Positions 1 through 9,266 of a DNA stretch of 26,898 nt are shown here, one piece after another. The stretch is from positions 314,768-341,665 of the forward strand of contig BJOX01000162.1 of the NCBI GenBank assembly GCA_009731375.1, read 5' to 3'. Every line of letters begins with the position of its first letter. The stretch's first letter is position 1. The notes under the pieces were generated by a model, which worked only from the letters and a program-made list of their open reading frames with translations, was not told the DNA's origin and ran no database searches. The translations under genes and the position numbers were made by a program. The DNA is from Paulinella micropora (taxonomy: Eukaryota; Cercozoa; Imbricatea; Euglyphida).

Positions 1-47
1 CCCCCCCCCCCCCCCCCCCCCCCACACACACACATACACACACGCAC
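1..47. repeat. Poly-C run followed by (AC)n
   Basis: The window opens with 23 consecutive C and then an (AC)n tract. The opposite strand would be a long G run, a possible quadruplex former, but also a common sequencing and assembly artefact. Confidence 0.95.
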
Positions 48-55
48 TCTCCATT

Positions 56-312
56 TTGCTAAAATGCCCTTGCCTATTGCCAAAATGCCCCTGTCTATTG
101 CCGAAACGCCCCCCGCGAATTGCCAAAATGCCCCTGCTGCGTAGCCCTGTGCATTGCCAAAATACCTCTGCCAATTGCCAAAACGCCCCTGCGTATCGAC
201 ACCAAAATGCCCCTTTGCATATTGCCTCAATTTCCCTGTTCATTACCACAATTCCCCTGTGTATTGCCAAAATTTACCTGCGTAGTGCCAAAATGCCCCC
301 CCTGCTTCCTTG
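56..312 (+). repeat. Degenerate 21-bp minisatellite
   Basis: About a dozen diverged copies of a roughly 21-bp unit built around ATTGCCAAAATGCCCCTG. The unit length is a multiple of three, so two overlapping frames stay open across it. This explains the 91 and 122 residue frames here, and I see no sign of a real protein. A single related motif (GCGAAAATGCCCCTGCG) reappears at about 952-968. Confidence 0.85.
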
Positions 313-329
313 CGCTTCCTGTTTGCTTC

Positions 330-332
<3 letters not shown>

Positions 333-374
<42 letters not shown>
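333..374. repeat. (TC)n dinucleotide array
   Basis: An uninterrupted TC repeat of about 42 bases. Confidence 0.97.
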
Positions 375-377
<3 letters not shown>

Positions 378-417
378 TTCATCATCCAGCTTTGATCCCA
401 TCCTTCTCCATCGATCT

Positions 418-418
418 C

Positions 419-468
<50 letters not shown>

Positions 469-486
469 GTAGGTAGGTAGGTAGGC
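418..486. repeat. (GATA)n passing into (GGTA)n
   Basis: A GATA array of about 12 units changes, in register, into a GGTA array. One fixed substitution has spread through neighbouring units. Confidence 0.95.
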
Positions 487-494
487 AAGAGTTC

Positions 495-560
495 AGTGAC
501 ATCGCTACTCACTTTCCTGCCTAAAATAGTGACATCGCTACTCACTTTCCTGCCTAAAAT
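495..560 (+). repeat. Perfect 33-bp tandem duplication
   Basis: Two identical 33-base copies lie head to tail at 495-527 and 528-560 (each begins AGTGACATCGCTACTC). They are not made of simple sequence. Identity between the copies suggests a recent duplication. Confidence 0.95.
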
Positions 561-614
561 ATTGTTGGAGAAAATAATTAGTTTTATGTTTTCAAGTGGC
601 ATGCTAATCATCTC

Positions 615-752
615 GGCTAGCCACAAATTTTGACGCGTTTTGCGGGCGAGCCGGGCCGGGCCGGCGAGCCCGCAAAACACGTCAAATTTGGCGCGCCGCG
701 TATGTAGTTTTAGCGGTAACCTGACCACGTTTTGTGGATGTGACCGATAAAA
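615..752 (+). mobile_element. Foldback (double-hairpin) element, copy A
   Basis: A 138-bp element made of two adjacent palindromes. The first, at about 624-683, has two arms of about 22 bases carrying TTTTGCGGGC and GCCCGCAAAA around a GC-rich loop, matching at about 20 of 22 positions. The second, at about 708-752, pairs a left arm starting TTTTAGCGGT with a right arm ending ACCGATAAAA, with an inner CCAC/GTGG stem. A second copy lies inverted at 11683-11818. Two copies sharing the whole structure in unrelated flanks indicate a transposed unit such as a MITE or foldback element. No target-site duplication is clear, so the class is unassigned. Confidence 0.75.
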
Positions 753-806
753 TATTGACGGGGAAAAAATTAGATCAAAAGTGGGGATCCCTCCTGCACT
801 CCCCTC

Positions 807-813
807 TCCCTAT

Positions 814-870
<57 letters not shown>

Positions 871-909
871 CATCCATCCATCCATCCATCTATCTATCTA
901 TCTATCTAC

Positions 910-948
<39 letters not shown>
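807..948. repeat. (TATC)n array with a (CATC)n stretch
   Basis: About 140 bases of TATC tetranucleotide with an internal block of CATC units at about 869-889. Confidence 0.97.
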
Positions 949-1197
949 GTGCGAAAATGCCCCTGCGATCGCTACGTTCCCTTAAAATAAGAACAAGTGA
1001 AAAACGTCGGCCTCCTCAAATTTCGGAGAAAAATAACGTATCTTGCGGTGAAAGACGAGGGAAGAATCGGCCGCCCAAGGTTTTGTGCAAAAACAACGTA
1101 TTCTGCGGTGCCAAATCACTGGCCGAAATATGTCCTGACCAGAGATTTTCACTCTTGTCCTGACTCCGGCAGCGACCGCTCGTTGACAGCTGAGTGG

Positions 1198-1198
<1 letters not shown>
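949..1198. repeat. Island with a diverged 61-bp tandem repeat
   Basis: This 250-base island is not simple sequence. It holds two diverged copies of a unit at about 1006-1053 and 1067-1114, both running from TCGGCC to a conserved end (AACGTAT followed by CTTGCGGTG or TCTGCGGTG). The start-to-start distance is 61 bp. No protein or RNA gene was recognised. Confidence 0.6.
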
Positions 1199-1389
<191 letters not shown>

Positions 1390-1452
1390 GCAGAAGATAG
1401 AATGGAAGAGTTACGTAAGAGGTGAAGTGTAAAAATAATGATGATGATTATG

Positions 1453-1496
<44 letters not shown>

Positions 1497-1531
1497 TAAT
1501 AATAATGATAATAATAATAATAATAATAATG

Positions 1532-1567
<36 letters not shown>

Positions 1568-1587
1568 TCATTATTATTATTATTATT

Positions 1588-1852
1588 GGACACCGTGATA
1601 GCCCAGTGGTCAAGTTCTACCATCTGGGCCCTGTCGCCAGTTCGATTCCCGTCGGTGCCACCAGTATTTTCATTGAACATACCGATCCGTCTGGACCAGT
1701 ATTTTCATTGAACATACCGGCCCGTCTGGAAGTGTTGGAACTGCCCTTGCGGGGGTGTCATTAGAGCTTATCGTCAATTCTTCGTACTCCCCTCACGGGT
1801 GAGACGATGGAGGCGCATGTGCAGAAATGCATCAGCCATTGACAGAGAAGCA
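1588..1852 (+). mobile_element. tRNA-derived SINE with (ATT)n tail
   Basis: The first 75 bases (1588-1662) are tRNA-like, with an A box, a B box and a 3' end GGTGCCACC. The 5' end GGACACCG can pair with CGGTGCC if one extra A is bulged. The T-arm stem is degenerate, which argues against a working tRNA. The body (1663-1852) begins with a 35-bp tandem duplication at about 1662-1696 and 1697-1730 (unit begins CAGTATTTTCATTGAACAT). It ends in a long (ATT)n tail, as expected of a short interspersed element copied by a LINE. The same head recurs at the window end. Confidence 0.85.
1599..1649 (+). promoter_or_regulatory. Internal RNA polymerase III promoter (A and B boxes)
   Basis: TAGCCCAGTGG at 1599-1609 fits the A-box consensus TRGYNNANNNG. 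GTTCGATTCC at 1640-1649 fits the B-box consensus GWTCRANNC. The 30-base gap between the boxes is normal for a tRNA-type promoter. Confidence 0.85.
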
Positions 1853-2356
<504 letters not shown>

Positions 2357-2405
2357 AAAATCCCTGCTGAATGCTAAAATGCCAAAGTCCCACTTTCTGA
2401 GGCCA

Positions 2406-2526
2406 ATATGTTTGTATGTATGTATGTATGTATGTATGTGTGTATGTATGTACGTATGTATGTATGTATGTATGTATGTATGTATGTATGTATGTATGTA
2501 TGTATGTACGCATATATACATGTATG
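2406..2526. repeat. (ATGT)n array
   Basis: About 115 bases of ATGT tetranucleotide with a few G or C variants. The bases just upstream (2357-2403) are a short island with no recognised content. Confidence 0.95.
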
Positions 2527-2546
2527 TGTTATTCGCGTAGAATAAA

Positions 2547-2724
2547 CGACAGCTGAATTGTTGGAGGGGTTATGTGACGTGTCTAGAATGGTCAACATAC
2601 ATACATACATATGTACATACATACATACATACGTACATACACACATACATAACATGCATATATACATACATGCGCGACAGCTGCATTGTTGGAGGGGCTG
2701 TGTGACGTGTCTAGAATGGTCAAC
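2547..2724 (+). repeat. 50-bp spacer pair in (ACAT)n
   Basis: Two near-identical 50-bp units lie at 2547-2596 and 2675-2724. Both begin CGACAGCTG and end in TGTCTAGAATGGTCAAC. Each runs into an ACAT tract. Confidence 0.9.
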
Positions 2725-3092
2725 ATACATACATACATATGTACATACATACATACATACATACATACATACATACATACATACATACATACACTATTTC
2801 GAACAAATTTGCATACATACACTCTTTCATACATACTTGCATGTATTACAGTCTGTCACACATACATACATACAATATATATGTACATACATACATACAA
2901 TACATACAATACGTACATACATACAATACATACATGCATGCATGCCTGCAAACAAACAAACAAAGAAAGAAAGAAACAAACATACAATGAATACATACAT
3001 ACATACATACATACAGACATACATACATACATACATACATACATACATACATACATACATACATACGCACATACATACATACATACATACAT

Positions 3093-3125
<33 letters not shown>

Positions 3126-3245
3126 AATACATACATACATACATACATACATACATAAATACATGCATACACGCATACTCACATACAAATATACAAACAT
3201 ACATGCATACATACGTACATAGCATAGATACATACATACACACAT

Positions 3246-3289
<44 letters not shown>

Positions 3290-3330
3290 ACACACACTTA
3301 CATACTTACATACATACATACATAATAGGT
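2725..3330. repeat. (ACAT)n array with (AC)n tracts
   Basis: About 600 bases of ACAT repeat with AC dinucleotide tracts at about 3109-3126 and 3249-3288. There are short unique stretches at about 2790-2860 and 2944-2985. No gene seen. Confidence 0.95.
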
Positions 3331-3350
3331 ACCAAAGTTGGGAGACTCAC

Positions 3351-3438
3351 CAGCTGTCGAAGCCACAGCCTCTTCCCTCTCCCTCTTCCTGTTCCTCTTC
3401 TTCTCCCTCCTCCTCCTCCTCTTCCTCCCCTTCCTCGG
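3351..3438 (-). CDS. Candidate internal exon coding an acidic Glu-rich segment
   Basis: On the minus strand an 88-nt segment is bounded by a TTGTTTCAG acceptor (AG at 3440-3439) and a strong CTG|GTGAGT donor (GTGAGT at 3350-3345). A branchpoint-like CTGAC lies 17 nt before the acceptor. One frame is open, with 2 nt carried in and 2 out, and codes about 28 residues: a run of Glu and Gly, then GRGCGFDS. Acidic tracts of this kind occur in many nuclear and cytoskeletal proteins, so no function follows. Weak points are an AG between the branchpoint and the acceptor, and the purine-rich composition, which keeps a frame open by default. Confidence 0.35.
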
Positions 3439-3457
3439 CTGAAACAAGCTCCCGGTC

Positions 3458-3503
<46 letters not shown>
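3458..3503. repeat. (CT)n array
   Basis: A pure CT dinucleotide tract of about 46 bases, ending in TACGTACGTACG. Confidence 0.95.
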
Positions 3504-3505
<2 letters not shown>

Positions 3506-3772
3506 GTACGTACGTCCGTACGTGTGCATGTAAGTATGTANNNNNNNNNNATGTATGTATGTATGTATATATATATATATGCATGTATGTCTTTCTGTAT
3601 GTATGTATGTATGTATGTATGTATGCATGCATGCATGTGTGGCCTTCTGTATGTATGCATGTATGTATGCATGTATGTATGTATGTGTGTATGTATGCAT
3701 GTATGTATGTTTGTATGTATGTGCCTTTCTCACCGCCTACATACATACGTACATACATACATACATACACAT
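3504..3772. repeat. (ATGT)n then (ACAT)n arrays
   Basis: ATGT units with ATGC variants up to about 3722, then the motif CCTTTCTCACCGCC and a short inverted ACAT tract at 3739-3772. A 10-base gap interrupts the array. CCTTCTGTATGTATG-type phrases recur within it. Confidence 0.9.
3541..3550. other. Assembly gap (10 N)
   Basis: Ten unknown bases inside an ATGT array. The round number suggests a placeholder length. Confidence 0.99.
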
Positions 3773-3795
3773 AGGGGAATGGAGGCGCTTAGAAA

Positions 3796-3920
3796 GGCCC
3801 AACAGGAGGACAAGGCAAGAGATCAGCATAGAAAGGTAGAGAGAGAGAGAGAGAGGGGGGGGGGGGGGGGGGGGGGGAANNNNNNNNNNGGGAGAGAAAG
3901 AGAGACAGACACAGACAGAC

Positions 3921-3982
<62 letters not shown>

Positions 3983-4031
3983 GTAGATAGGCCCAACAGG
4001 AGGACCAGCAACGATATCAACATAGAAAGGT

Positions 4032-4045
<14 letters not shown>
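3796..4045 (+). repeat. Duplicated spacer flanking poly-G and (GATA)n
   Basis: A unit beginning GGCCCAACAGGAGGAC and ending CATAGAAAGGTAGAGAGA occurs at about 3796-3845 and again at about 3990-4045. Between the copies lie a 23-base G run (3855-3877), a gap, (GACA)n and about 75 bases of GATA. Confidence 0.85.
3880..3889. other. Assembly gap (10 N) after a G run
   Basis: Ten N directly after a 23-G homopolymer and AA. Length and content here are unreliable. Confidence 0.99.
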
Positions 4046-4059
<14 letters not shown>

Positions 4060-4062
<3 letters not shown>

Positions 4063-4167
4063 CATACATACATACATACATACATACATAGACAAGGTAT
4101 GTATGTATATATATATATGTATGTATATATGTATGTATATATATTTATATATTTGGTAATTATATGA

Positions 4168-4198
<31 letters not shown>

Positions 4199-4235
4199 GG
4201 ACGTGCAAGATTGGCGAAGTTCACAGGTATCTACA

Positions 4236-4266
<31 letters not shown>

Positions 4267-4326
4267 GCAAACCTGCATAAATACATACATACATACATAC
4301 ATACATACATGCATACATACATACAT
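4060..4326. repeat. (ACAT)n, (ATGT)n and (AT)n tracts
   Basis: Short ACAT, ATGT and alternating AT tracts, with a small island at about 4198-4225. No gene seen. Confidence 0.9.
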
Positions 4327-4978
4327 AGGACTCGTTGGTCGCTAGCTGTCTTAAACACTTCATACATACATACATACATACATACATACATACATACATA
4401 ATACATACATACATACATACATACATACATGCATACATGCATAGGACTCGTTGGTCGCTAGCTGTCTTAAACACTTCACATATACATACATACATACATA
4501 CATACCTGCATAAATACATACATACATACATACATACATACATACATACACACATAGGATTCGTTGGTCGCTAGCTGTCTTAAACACTTCATACATACAT
4601 ACATACATACATACATACCTGCATAAATACATACATACATACATACATACATACATACGTACATACATACATACCTGCATAAATACATAAATACATACAT
4701 ACATACATACATACATACATACATACATGCATACATGCATAGGAATCGTTGGTCGCTAGCTGTCTTAAACACTTCACACGAACCCTCACTGAAGAAGGTT
4801 GTTTGTATTCCATGTTGTGTATGTATGTATGTATGTATGTATGTATGTATGTAGGTAGGTAGGTAGGTAGGTAGGTAGGTAGGTAGGTAGGTATGTAGGT
4901 AGGTAGGTAGGTATGTATATATGCACTTCACACGAACCCTCACCGAACAAGGTATTGTTCGTATTCCATGTTGTGTAT
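4327..4978 (+). repeat. Spacer family CGTTGGTCGCTAGCTGTC in (ACAT)n, four copies plus a related pair
   Basis: Four copies of a roughly 36-bp unit lie at 4327-4362, 4443-4478, 4556-4591 and 4741-4776, each reading AGGA then CGTTGGTCGCTAGCTGTC then TTAAACACTTCA. The fourth runs on into a second unit beginning CACTTCACACGAACCCTCAC and ending TATTCCATGTTGTG (about 4769-4818). That unit occurs again at about 4925-4976. So two spacer families overlap by the CACTTCA motif. Confidence 0.92.
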
Positions 4979-5118
4979 GTATGTATGTATGTAGGTAAGT
5001 AGGTAAGTAGGTAGGTAGGTAGGTAGGTAGGTAGGTAGGTATGTATGTATGTATGTATGTATGTATGTATGTATGTATGTATGCATGTATGTATGTATGC
5101 ATGTAATGTAATGTATGT
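4819..5118. repeat. (ATGT)n and (GGTA)n arrays
   Basis: ATGT tracts pass in register into long GGTA tracts and back to ATGT, with TAATG units at the end. Confidence 0.95.
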
Positions 5119-5336
5119 ACATTACCTACAGGCGGCTGGCTATCTGACTTACCCGTCCGGCCCGAGCAGGCGGACAGGTCCGGCTGCCTTTTTTCCCTAT
5201 CGACATTTAATTAAAAGGCTGGGGGGGGGAGGGGGGGAAATGGTGGAGAGATATGTGTAAGGTCTTAAGGTTTTTTTTTACATTACATTACATGCATACA
5301 TACATACATACATGCATGGTAAGGTTTTTTTTTCCC
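5119..5336. other. GC-rich island, no gene recognised
   Basis: A 45-base GC-rich stretch at 5133-5177 lies after ACATTACCTACAG, a weak acceptor-like motif, and before GTCCGG. It contains near-reversed copies of GTCCGG and GGCGG. G runs with A interruptions follow at 5221-5238. The splice signals are too weak to call an exon. Confidence 0.4.
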
Positions 5337-5353
5337 CCTACCTACCTACCTAC

Positions 5354-5429
<76 letters not shown>

Positions 5430-5431
5430 AG
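5337..5431. repeat. (CCTA)n passing into (TATC)n
   Basis: CCTA units turn in register into about 75 bases of TATC. Confidence 0.95.
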
Positions 5432-5479
5432 AGATGAGTAGATCGTGAAGCCATCTTCAACCGTGTAGATACAGACATA

Positions 5480-5660
5480 GATACATACATACATACATAC
5501 ATACATACATACATAGGTTTATGGTTCAATGGCTACGGAATCGGGGCTTAGGTCTAATCATAAGTTATACATACATACATCCATACATACATACATACAT
5601 ACATACATAATAAATACATACGGAATCGGCTTAGGTTTAGGTCTGTTCATAAGTATATCT
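5480..5660 (+). repeat. (ACAT)n with a duplicated CGGAATCGG spacer
   Basis: A unit reading CGGAATCGG, GCTTAGGT and TCATAAGT occurs at about 5535-5568 and about 5620-5653, separated by ACAT. The second copy carries an internal TTAGGTT duplication. Confidence 0.8.
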
Positions 5661-5973
5661 ATGTCGTGTATGCATCGTGTGTTTGTATATGTGTGTATGT
5701 ACATGTGGATCCATGTATGTATGTCTTGGTGTATGTGTATAATATATGTACGTATGTATGTATGTATGTATGTATGTATGTATATGTATGTATGTATGTA
5801 TGTATGAATGTATGTATGTGATGTATGTATGTATGTATGTATGTATGCATGTAATGTAATGTAATGTAATTGTAATTGTAATTGTAATTGTAATTGTAAT
5901 TGTAATTGTAATTGTAAATTGTAAATTGTAAATGTAAATGTAAATGTATGTATGTATGTATGTATGTATGTAT
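5661..5973. repeat. (ATGT)n array grading through TAATG, TAATTG and TAAATG units
   Basis: ATGT units to about 5850 are followed by TAATG, then about ten TAATTG units (about 5866-5916), then TAAATTG, then TAAATG, then TATG again. The unit changes in small steps along the DNA. Confidence 0.9.
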
Positions 5974-6217
5974 TTACGTTTGCTTGTGTGCATGTCATAC
6001 GTAGGGAGTTTGCTTTTGTAAAATGTAAATGTAAATGTATGTATGTATGTATGTATGTATTTACGTTTGCTTGTGTGTATGTCATACGTAGGGAGTTTGC
6101 TTTTGTAAAATGTAAATGTAAATGTATGTATGTATGTATGTATGTATCTATGTATCTATGTATGTATTTACGTTTGCGTGTGTGTGTGTTATACGTAGGG
6201 GAGTTTGCTTTAAGTAG
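5974..6217 (+). repeat. Spacer family CATACGTAGGGAGTTTGC, three copies
   Basis: Units start TTACGTTTGC at 5974, 6061 and 6168 and run through CATACGTAGGGAGTTTGC into TAAATG units. They are separated by ATGT tracts. The third copy is the most diverged. Confidence 0.92.
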
Positions 6218-6265
6218 TCTGGATCAGGTACATACCTATTTATGTATCTGTCTTATGTATCTATG

Positions 6266-6322
<57 letters not shown>

Positions 6323-6554
6323 CTCCATCTGCTTACTGGGCCCTCTGTAATGGAGGTGGGAGCTCGTTCTGCAAGGGGCGCTTTATGGAACGAGCCCTGG
6401 CCCCGCCTGGTACTAGGGAGCTTTGGTATTGCCTGTATCAGTCCCTTCCGTGCAAACATCACGGCTTAGCTGGGCATCGGGTTAATACTTTACCTACAGA
6501 CTTCCTGGTTGACGAAATCAGAAGCTTCTTTTTTCTGACATTAGTCGATATTTC

Positions 6555-6556
<2 letters not shown>
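6323..6556 (+). mobile_element. REP-A dispersed repeat, copy 1
   Basis: About 234 bases beginning CTCCATCTGCTTACTGG, through GAACGAGCCCTGGCCCCG and CATCACGG, to a fixed 3' end GTCGATATTTCAT that runs directly into (TATC)n. Other copies lie at 7352-7413, 10404-10650 and, inverted, 24177-24477. A fixed 3' end joined to a simple-repeat tail is typical of LINE 3' ends or SINEs. No A or B box and no known protein domain were found. It is truncated at its left end relative to the 10404 copy. Confidence 0.75.
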
Positions 6557-6642
<86 letters not shown>

Positions 6643-6713
6643 GGATCAGGTAGATACTTATTTATAGACCAAACACATCTATCTATATATCTATATATCT
6701 ATCTATCTATCTG

Positions 6714-6767
<54 letters not shown>

Positions 6768-6776
6768 CATCCATCC

Positions 6777-6828
<52 letters not shown>
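6557..6828. repeat. (TATC)n array
   Basis: TATC units with minor CATC and TATA variants, broken by one spacer at 6641-6680 and ending in a gap. Confidence 0.97.
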
Positions 6829-7351
6829 NNNNNNNNNNNNNNNNNNNNNNNNNNNNNNNNNNNNNNNNNNNNNNNNNNNNNNNNNNNNNNNNNNNNNNNN
6901 NNNNNNNNNNNNNNNNNNNNNNNNNNNNNNNNNNNNNNNNNNNNNNNNNNNNNNNNNNNNNNNNNNNNNNNNNNNNNNNNNNNNNNNNNNNNNNNNNNNN
7001 NNNNNNNNNNNNNNNNNNNNNNNNNNNNNNNNNNNNNNNNNNNNNNNNNNNNNNNNNNNNNNNNNNNNNNNNNNNNNNNNNNNNNNNNNNNNNNNNNNNN
7101 NNNNNNNNNNNNNNNNNNNNNNNNNNNNNNNNNNNNNNNNNNNNNNNNNNNNNNNNNNNNNNNNNNNNNNNNNNNNNNNNNNNNNNNNNNNNNNNNNNNN
7201 NNNNNNNNNNNNNNNNNNNNNNNNNNNNNNNNNNNNNNNNNNNNNNNNNNNNNNNNNNNNNNNNNNNNNNNNNNNNNNNNNNNNNNNNNNNNNNNNNNNN
7301 NNNNNNNNNNNNNNNNNNNNNNNNNNNNNNNNNNNNNNNNNNNNNNNNNNN
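6829..7351. other. Assembly gap (523 N)
   Basis: Unknown sequence between a TATC array and the 3' part of a REP-A copy. The hidden part probably includes the rest of that copy. Confidence 0.99.
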
Positions 7352-7413
7352 ACAGACTTCCTTGGTTGACGAAATCAGAAGCTCCTTTTTTCTGACATTA
7401 GTCGATATTTCAT
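7352..7413 (+). mobile_element. REP-A dispersed repeat, partial copy 2
   Basis: Only the last 60 or so bases are visible after the gap, from ACAGACTTCC to GTCGATATTTCAT, then (TATC)n. They are nearly identical to the end of copy 1. Confidence 0.8.
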
Positions 7414-7440
7414 CTATCTATCTATCTGTCTATCTGTCTG

Positions 7441-7491
<51 letters not shown>

Positions 7492-7515
7492 GTCTGTCTG
7501 TCTGTCTGTCTGTCC

Positions 7516-7573
<58 letters not shown>

Positions 7574-7620
7574 GTGGATCTAGTCTGGATCAGGTACATA
7601 CCTATTTATATATGTATGTG

Positions 7621-7690
<70 letters not shown>

Positions 7691-7734
7691 CACAGGGTTT
7701 CAGAGATGTTCGTGGTATTCACCTGCTCACTCCC

Positions 7735-7810
<76 letters not shown>

Positions 7811-7878
7811 GTAATCTATCCATCTATCTTATATAAAACATAGGGTTTCAGAGCTGTTCGTGGTATTCACCTGCTCAC

Positions 7879-7963
<85 letters not shown>

Positions 7964-7972
7964 AAACACCTC
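7414..7972. repeat. (TATC)n and (TGTC)n arrays
   Basis: Long TATC tracts with a TGTC stretch at about 7490-7513, punctuated by two copies of the TTTCAGAGATGTTCGTGG spacer. Confidence 0.97.
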
Positions 7973-8253
7973 TCGTCCATCTATGCGATAAACCTGACGA
8001 AACACGAAACGTTTCGAACTATCTGGAAACCATAGCCTGTGCTCGAAAAGCTTGAGGCACAAGTTGATTTTGAATTCAAACATCGAGGCCAATCCGATCA
8101 TCTCGGACTTGGCCATGGTCGCTACCCAAAAGAGCATTCCATCACAGACCGCAAAGACAGGATTTTAGAATTAGCTGCTGAGACAATACTTGAGGCAACC
8201 ACAGTGCATGACATGGACAAAGCCATGCAAGGGTGCTTTCTTCGTTTTGAAGA
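7973..8253 (+). other. Unique island with an open frame, possibly upstream part of the retroelement
   Basis: This stretch has no repeats. A plus-strand frame from 8039 runs open into the gap and looks protein-like, containing RYPKEHSITDRKDRILELA and AMQGCFLRFE. The minus strand also has open frames. I do not recognise the protein. It lies upstream of, and on the same strand as, the retroelement C-terminus beyond the gap, so one element is plausible but not shown. Confidence 0.3.
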
Positions 8254-8931
8254 NNNNNNNNNNNNNNNNNNNNNNNNNNNNNNNNNNNNNNNNNNNNNNN
8301 NNNNNNNNNNNNNNNNNNNNNNNNNNNNNNNNNNNNNNNNNNNNNNNNNNNNNNNNNNNNNNNNNNNNNNNNNNNNNNNNNNNNNNNNNNNNNNNNNNNN
8401 NNNNNNNNNNNNNNNNNNNNNNNNNNNNNNNNNNNNNNNNNNNNNNNNNNNNNNNNNNNNNNNNNNNNNNNNNNNNNNNNNNNNNNNNNNNNNNNNNNNN
8501 NNNNNNNNNNNNNNNNNNNNNNNNNNNNNNNNNNNNNNNNNNNNNNNNNNNNNNNNNNNNNNNNNNNNNNNNNNNNNNNNNNNNNNNNNNNNNNNNNNNN
8601 NNNNNNNNNNNNNNNNNNNNNNNNNNNNNNNNNNNNNNNNNNNNNNNNNNNNNNNNNNNNNNNNNNNNNNNNNNNNNNNNNNNNNNNNNNNNNNNNNNNN
8701 NNNNNNNNNNNNNNNNNNNNNNNNNNNNNNNNNNNNNNNNNNNNNNNNNNNNNNNNNNNNNNNNNNNNNNNNNNNNNNNNNNNNNNNNNNNNNNNNNNNN
8801 NNNNNNNNNNNNNNNNNNNNNNNNNNNNNNNNNNNNNNNNNNNNNNNNNNNNNNNNNNNNNNNNNNNNNNNNNNNNNNNNNNNNNNNNNNNNNNNNNNNN
8901 NNNNNNNNNNNNNNNNNNNNNNNNNNNNNNN
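8254..8931. other. Assembly gap (678 N)
   Basis: Unknown sequence within the retroelement region. The central and upstream coding part of the element would lie here. Confidence 0.99.
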
Positions 8932-8933
8932 GT

Positions 8934-9266
8934 ATTCTGATCGAGCTAACGTGCCCGGTCGAGGAAAACATCCTTGACGCACGAGCATACAAGACCAACC
9001 GATACAACGAGCTCAAATCTCAAATCGAGGACAACGGATGGACCTGCCACCTTCGACCAATCGAATGCGGGGCTCGCGGCATGGTATCGTTCTCTGTTCA
9101 TCGATGTTTCCGCGCCTTGGGTTTTTCCCATCCCCAATCCAAATCCCTTTGCTTCAAGCTATCGTCCTGCGTAGCTCGTTGCTCTTTTGCGATTTATCGC
9201 TCCTGTGCAGTCAAAAATTGGACTAATCTTCCTCTAGTCCGTATCGGTGACTGCATTCCGTCATAG
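8934..9266 (+). CDS. C-terminal end of a non-LTR-type retroelement protein (partial)
   Basis: 110 codons are open from the gap edge to a TAG stop at 9264-9266. The sequence starts ILIELTCPVEENI and continues with K..RY..L, then NGW, then PIECGARGMVSFSVHRCFRALGF. This order (hydrophobic strand with ELT, P-EEN, K-RY, GW, VE-G-RG, LG) is one I know from the C-terminus of reverse-transcriptase proteins of invertebrate and protist retroelements. There it resembles a PD-(D/E)XK endonuclease-like fold. The end has a typical CS-AIY/W pattern. The reverse transcriptase domain itself is not visible because of the gap. No frameshift is seen in the visible part. Assignment to a clade is not possible from this fragment. 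Confidence 0.75.
   Translation: MLIELTCPVEENILDARAYKTNRYNELKSQIEDNGWTCHLRPIECGARGMVSFSVHRCFRALGFSHPQSKSLCFKLSSCVARCSFAIYRSCAVKNWTNLPLVRIGDCIPS

Larger units (their letters stand above)
6219..7609 (+). repeat. Spacer family CTGGATCAGGTACATACC, three copies
   Basis: Copies at 6219-6245, 6641-6667 and 7585-7611 (CTGGATCAGGTA, CATACC or GATACT, TATTTAT) lie within TATC arrays. Two of them lie within a few hundred bases of REP-A sequence, so this may be part of the same dispersed unit. Confidence 0.8.

Noticed and set aside
1588-1662. A functional tRNA gene
   Set aside because: The acceptor stem has an extra A, the T stem has two mismatches, no clean anticodon arm can be drawn, and the sequence continues into a repeat body with an ATT tail.
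2558-5122. Open frames of Tyr-Ile-His-Thr or Met-Tyr-Val-Cys repeats
   Set aside because: Translations of (ACAT)n and (ATGT)n on the two strands. No start context, codon bias or domain supports a protein.
5132-5177. A GC-rich exon after ACATTACCTACAG
   Set aside because: The acceptor lacks a pyrimidine tract and the following GTCCGG is a poor donor. There was too little support to list it as coding.
8171-9016. Minus-strand frames of 281 and 288 codons across the 678-N gap
   Set aside because: They consist almost entirely of unknown residues. The visible ends are antisense to the recognised retroelement frame.
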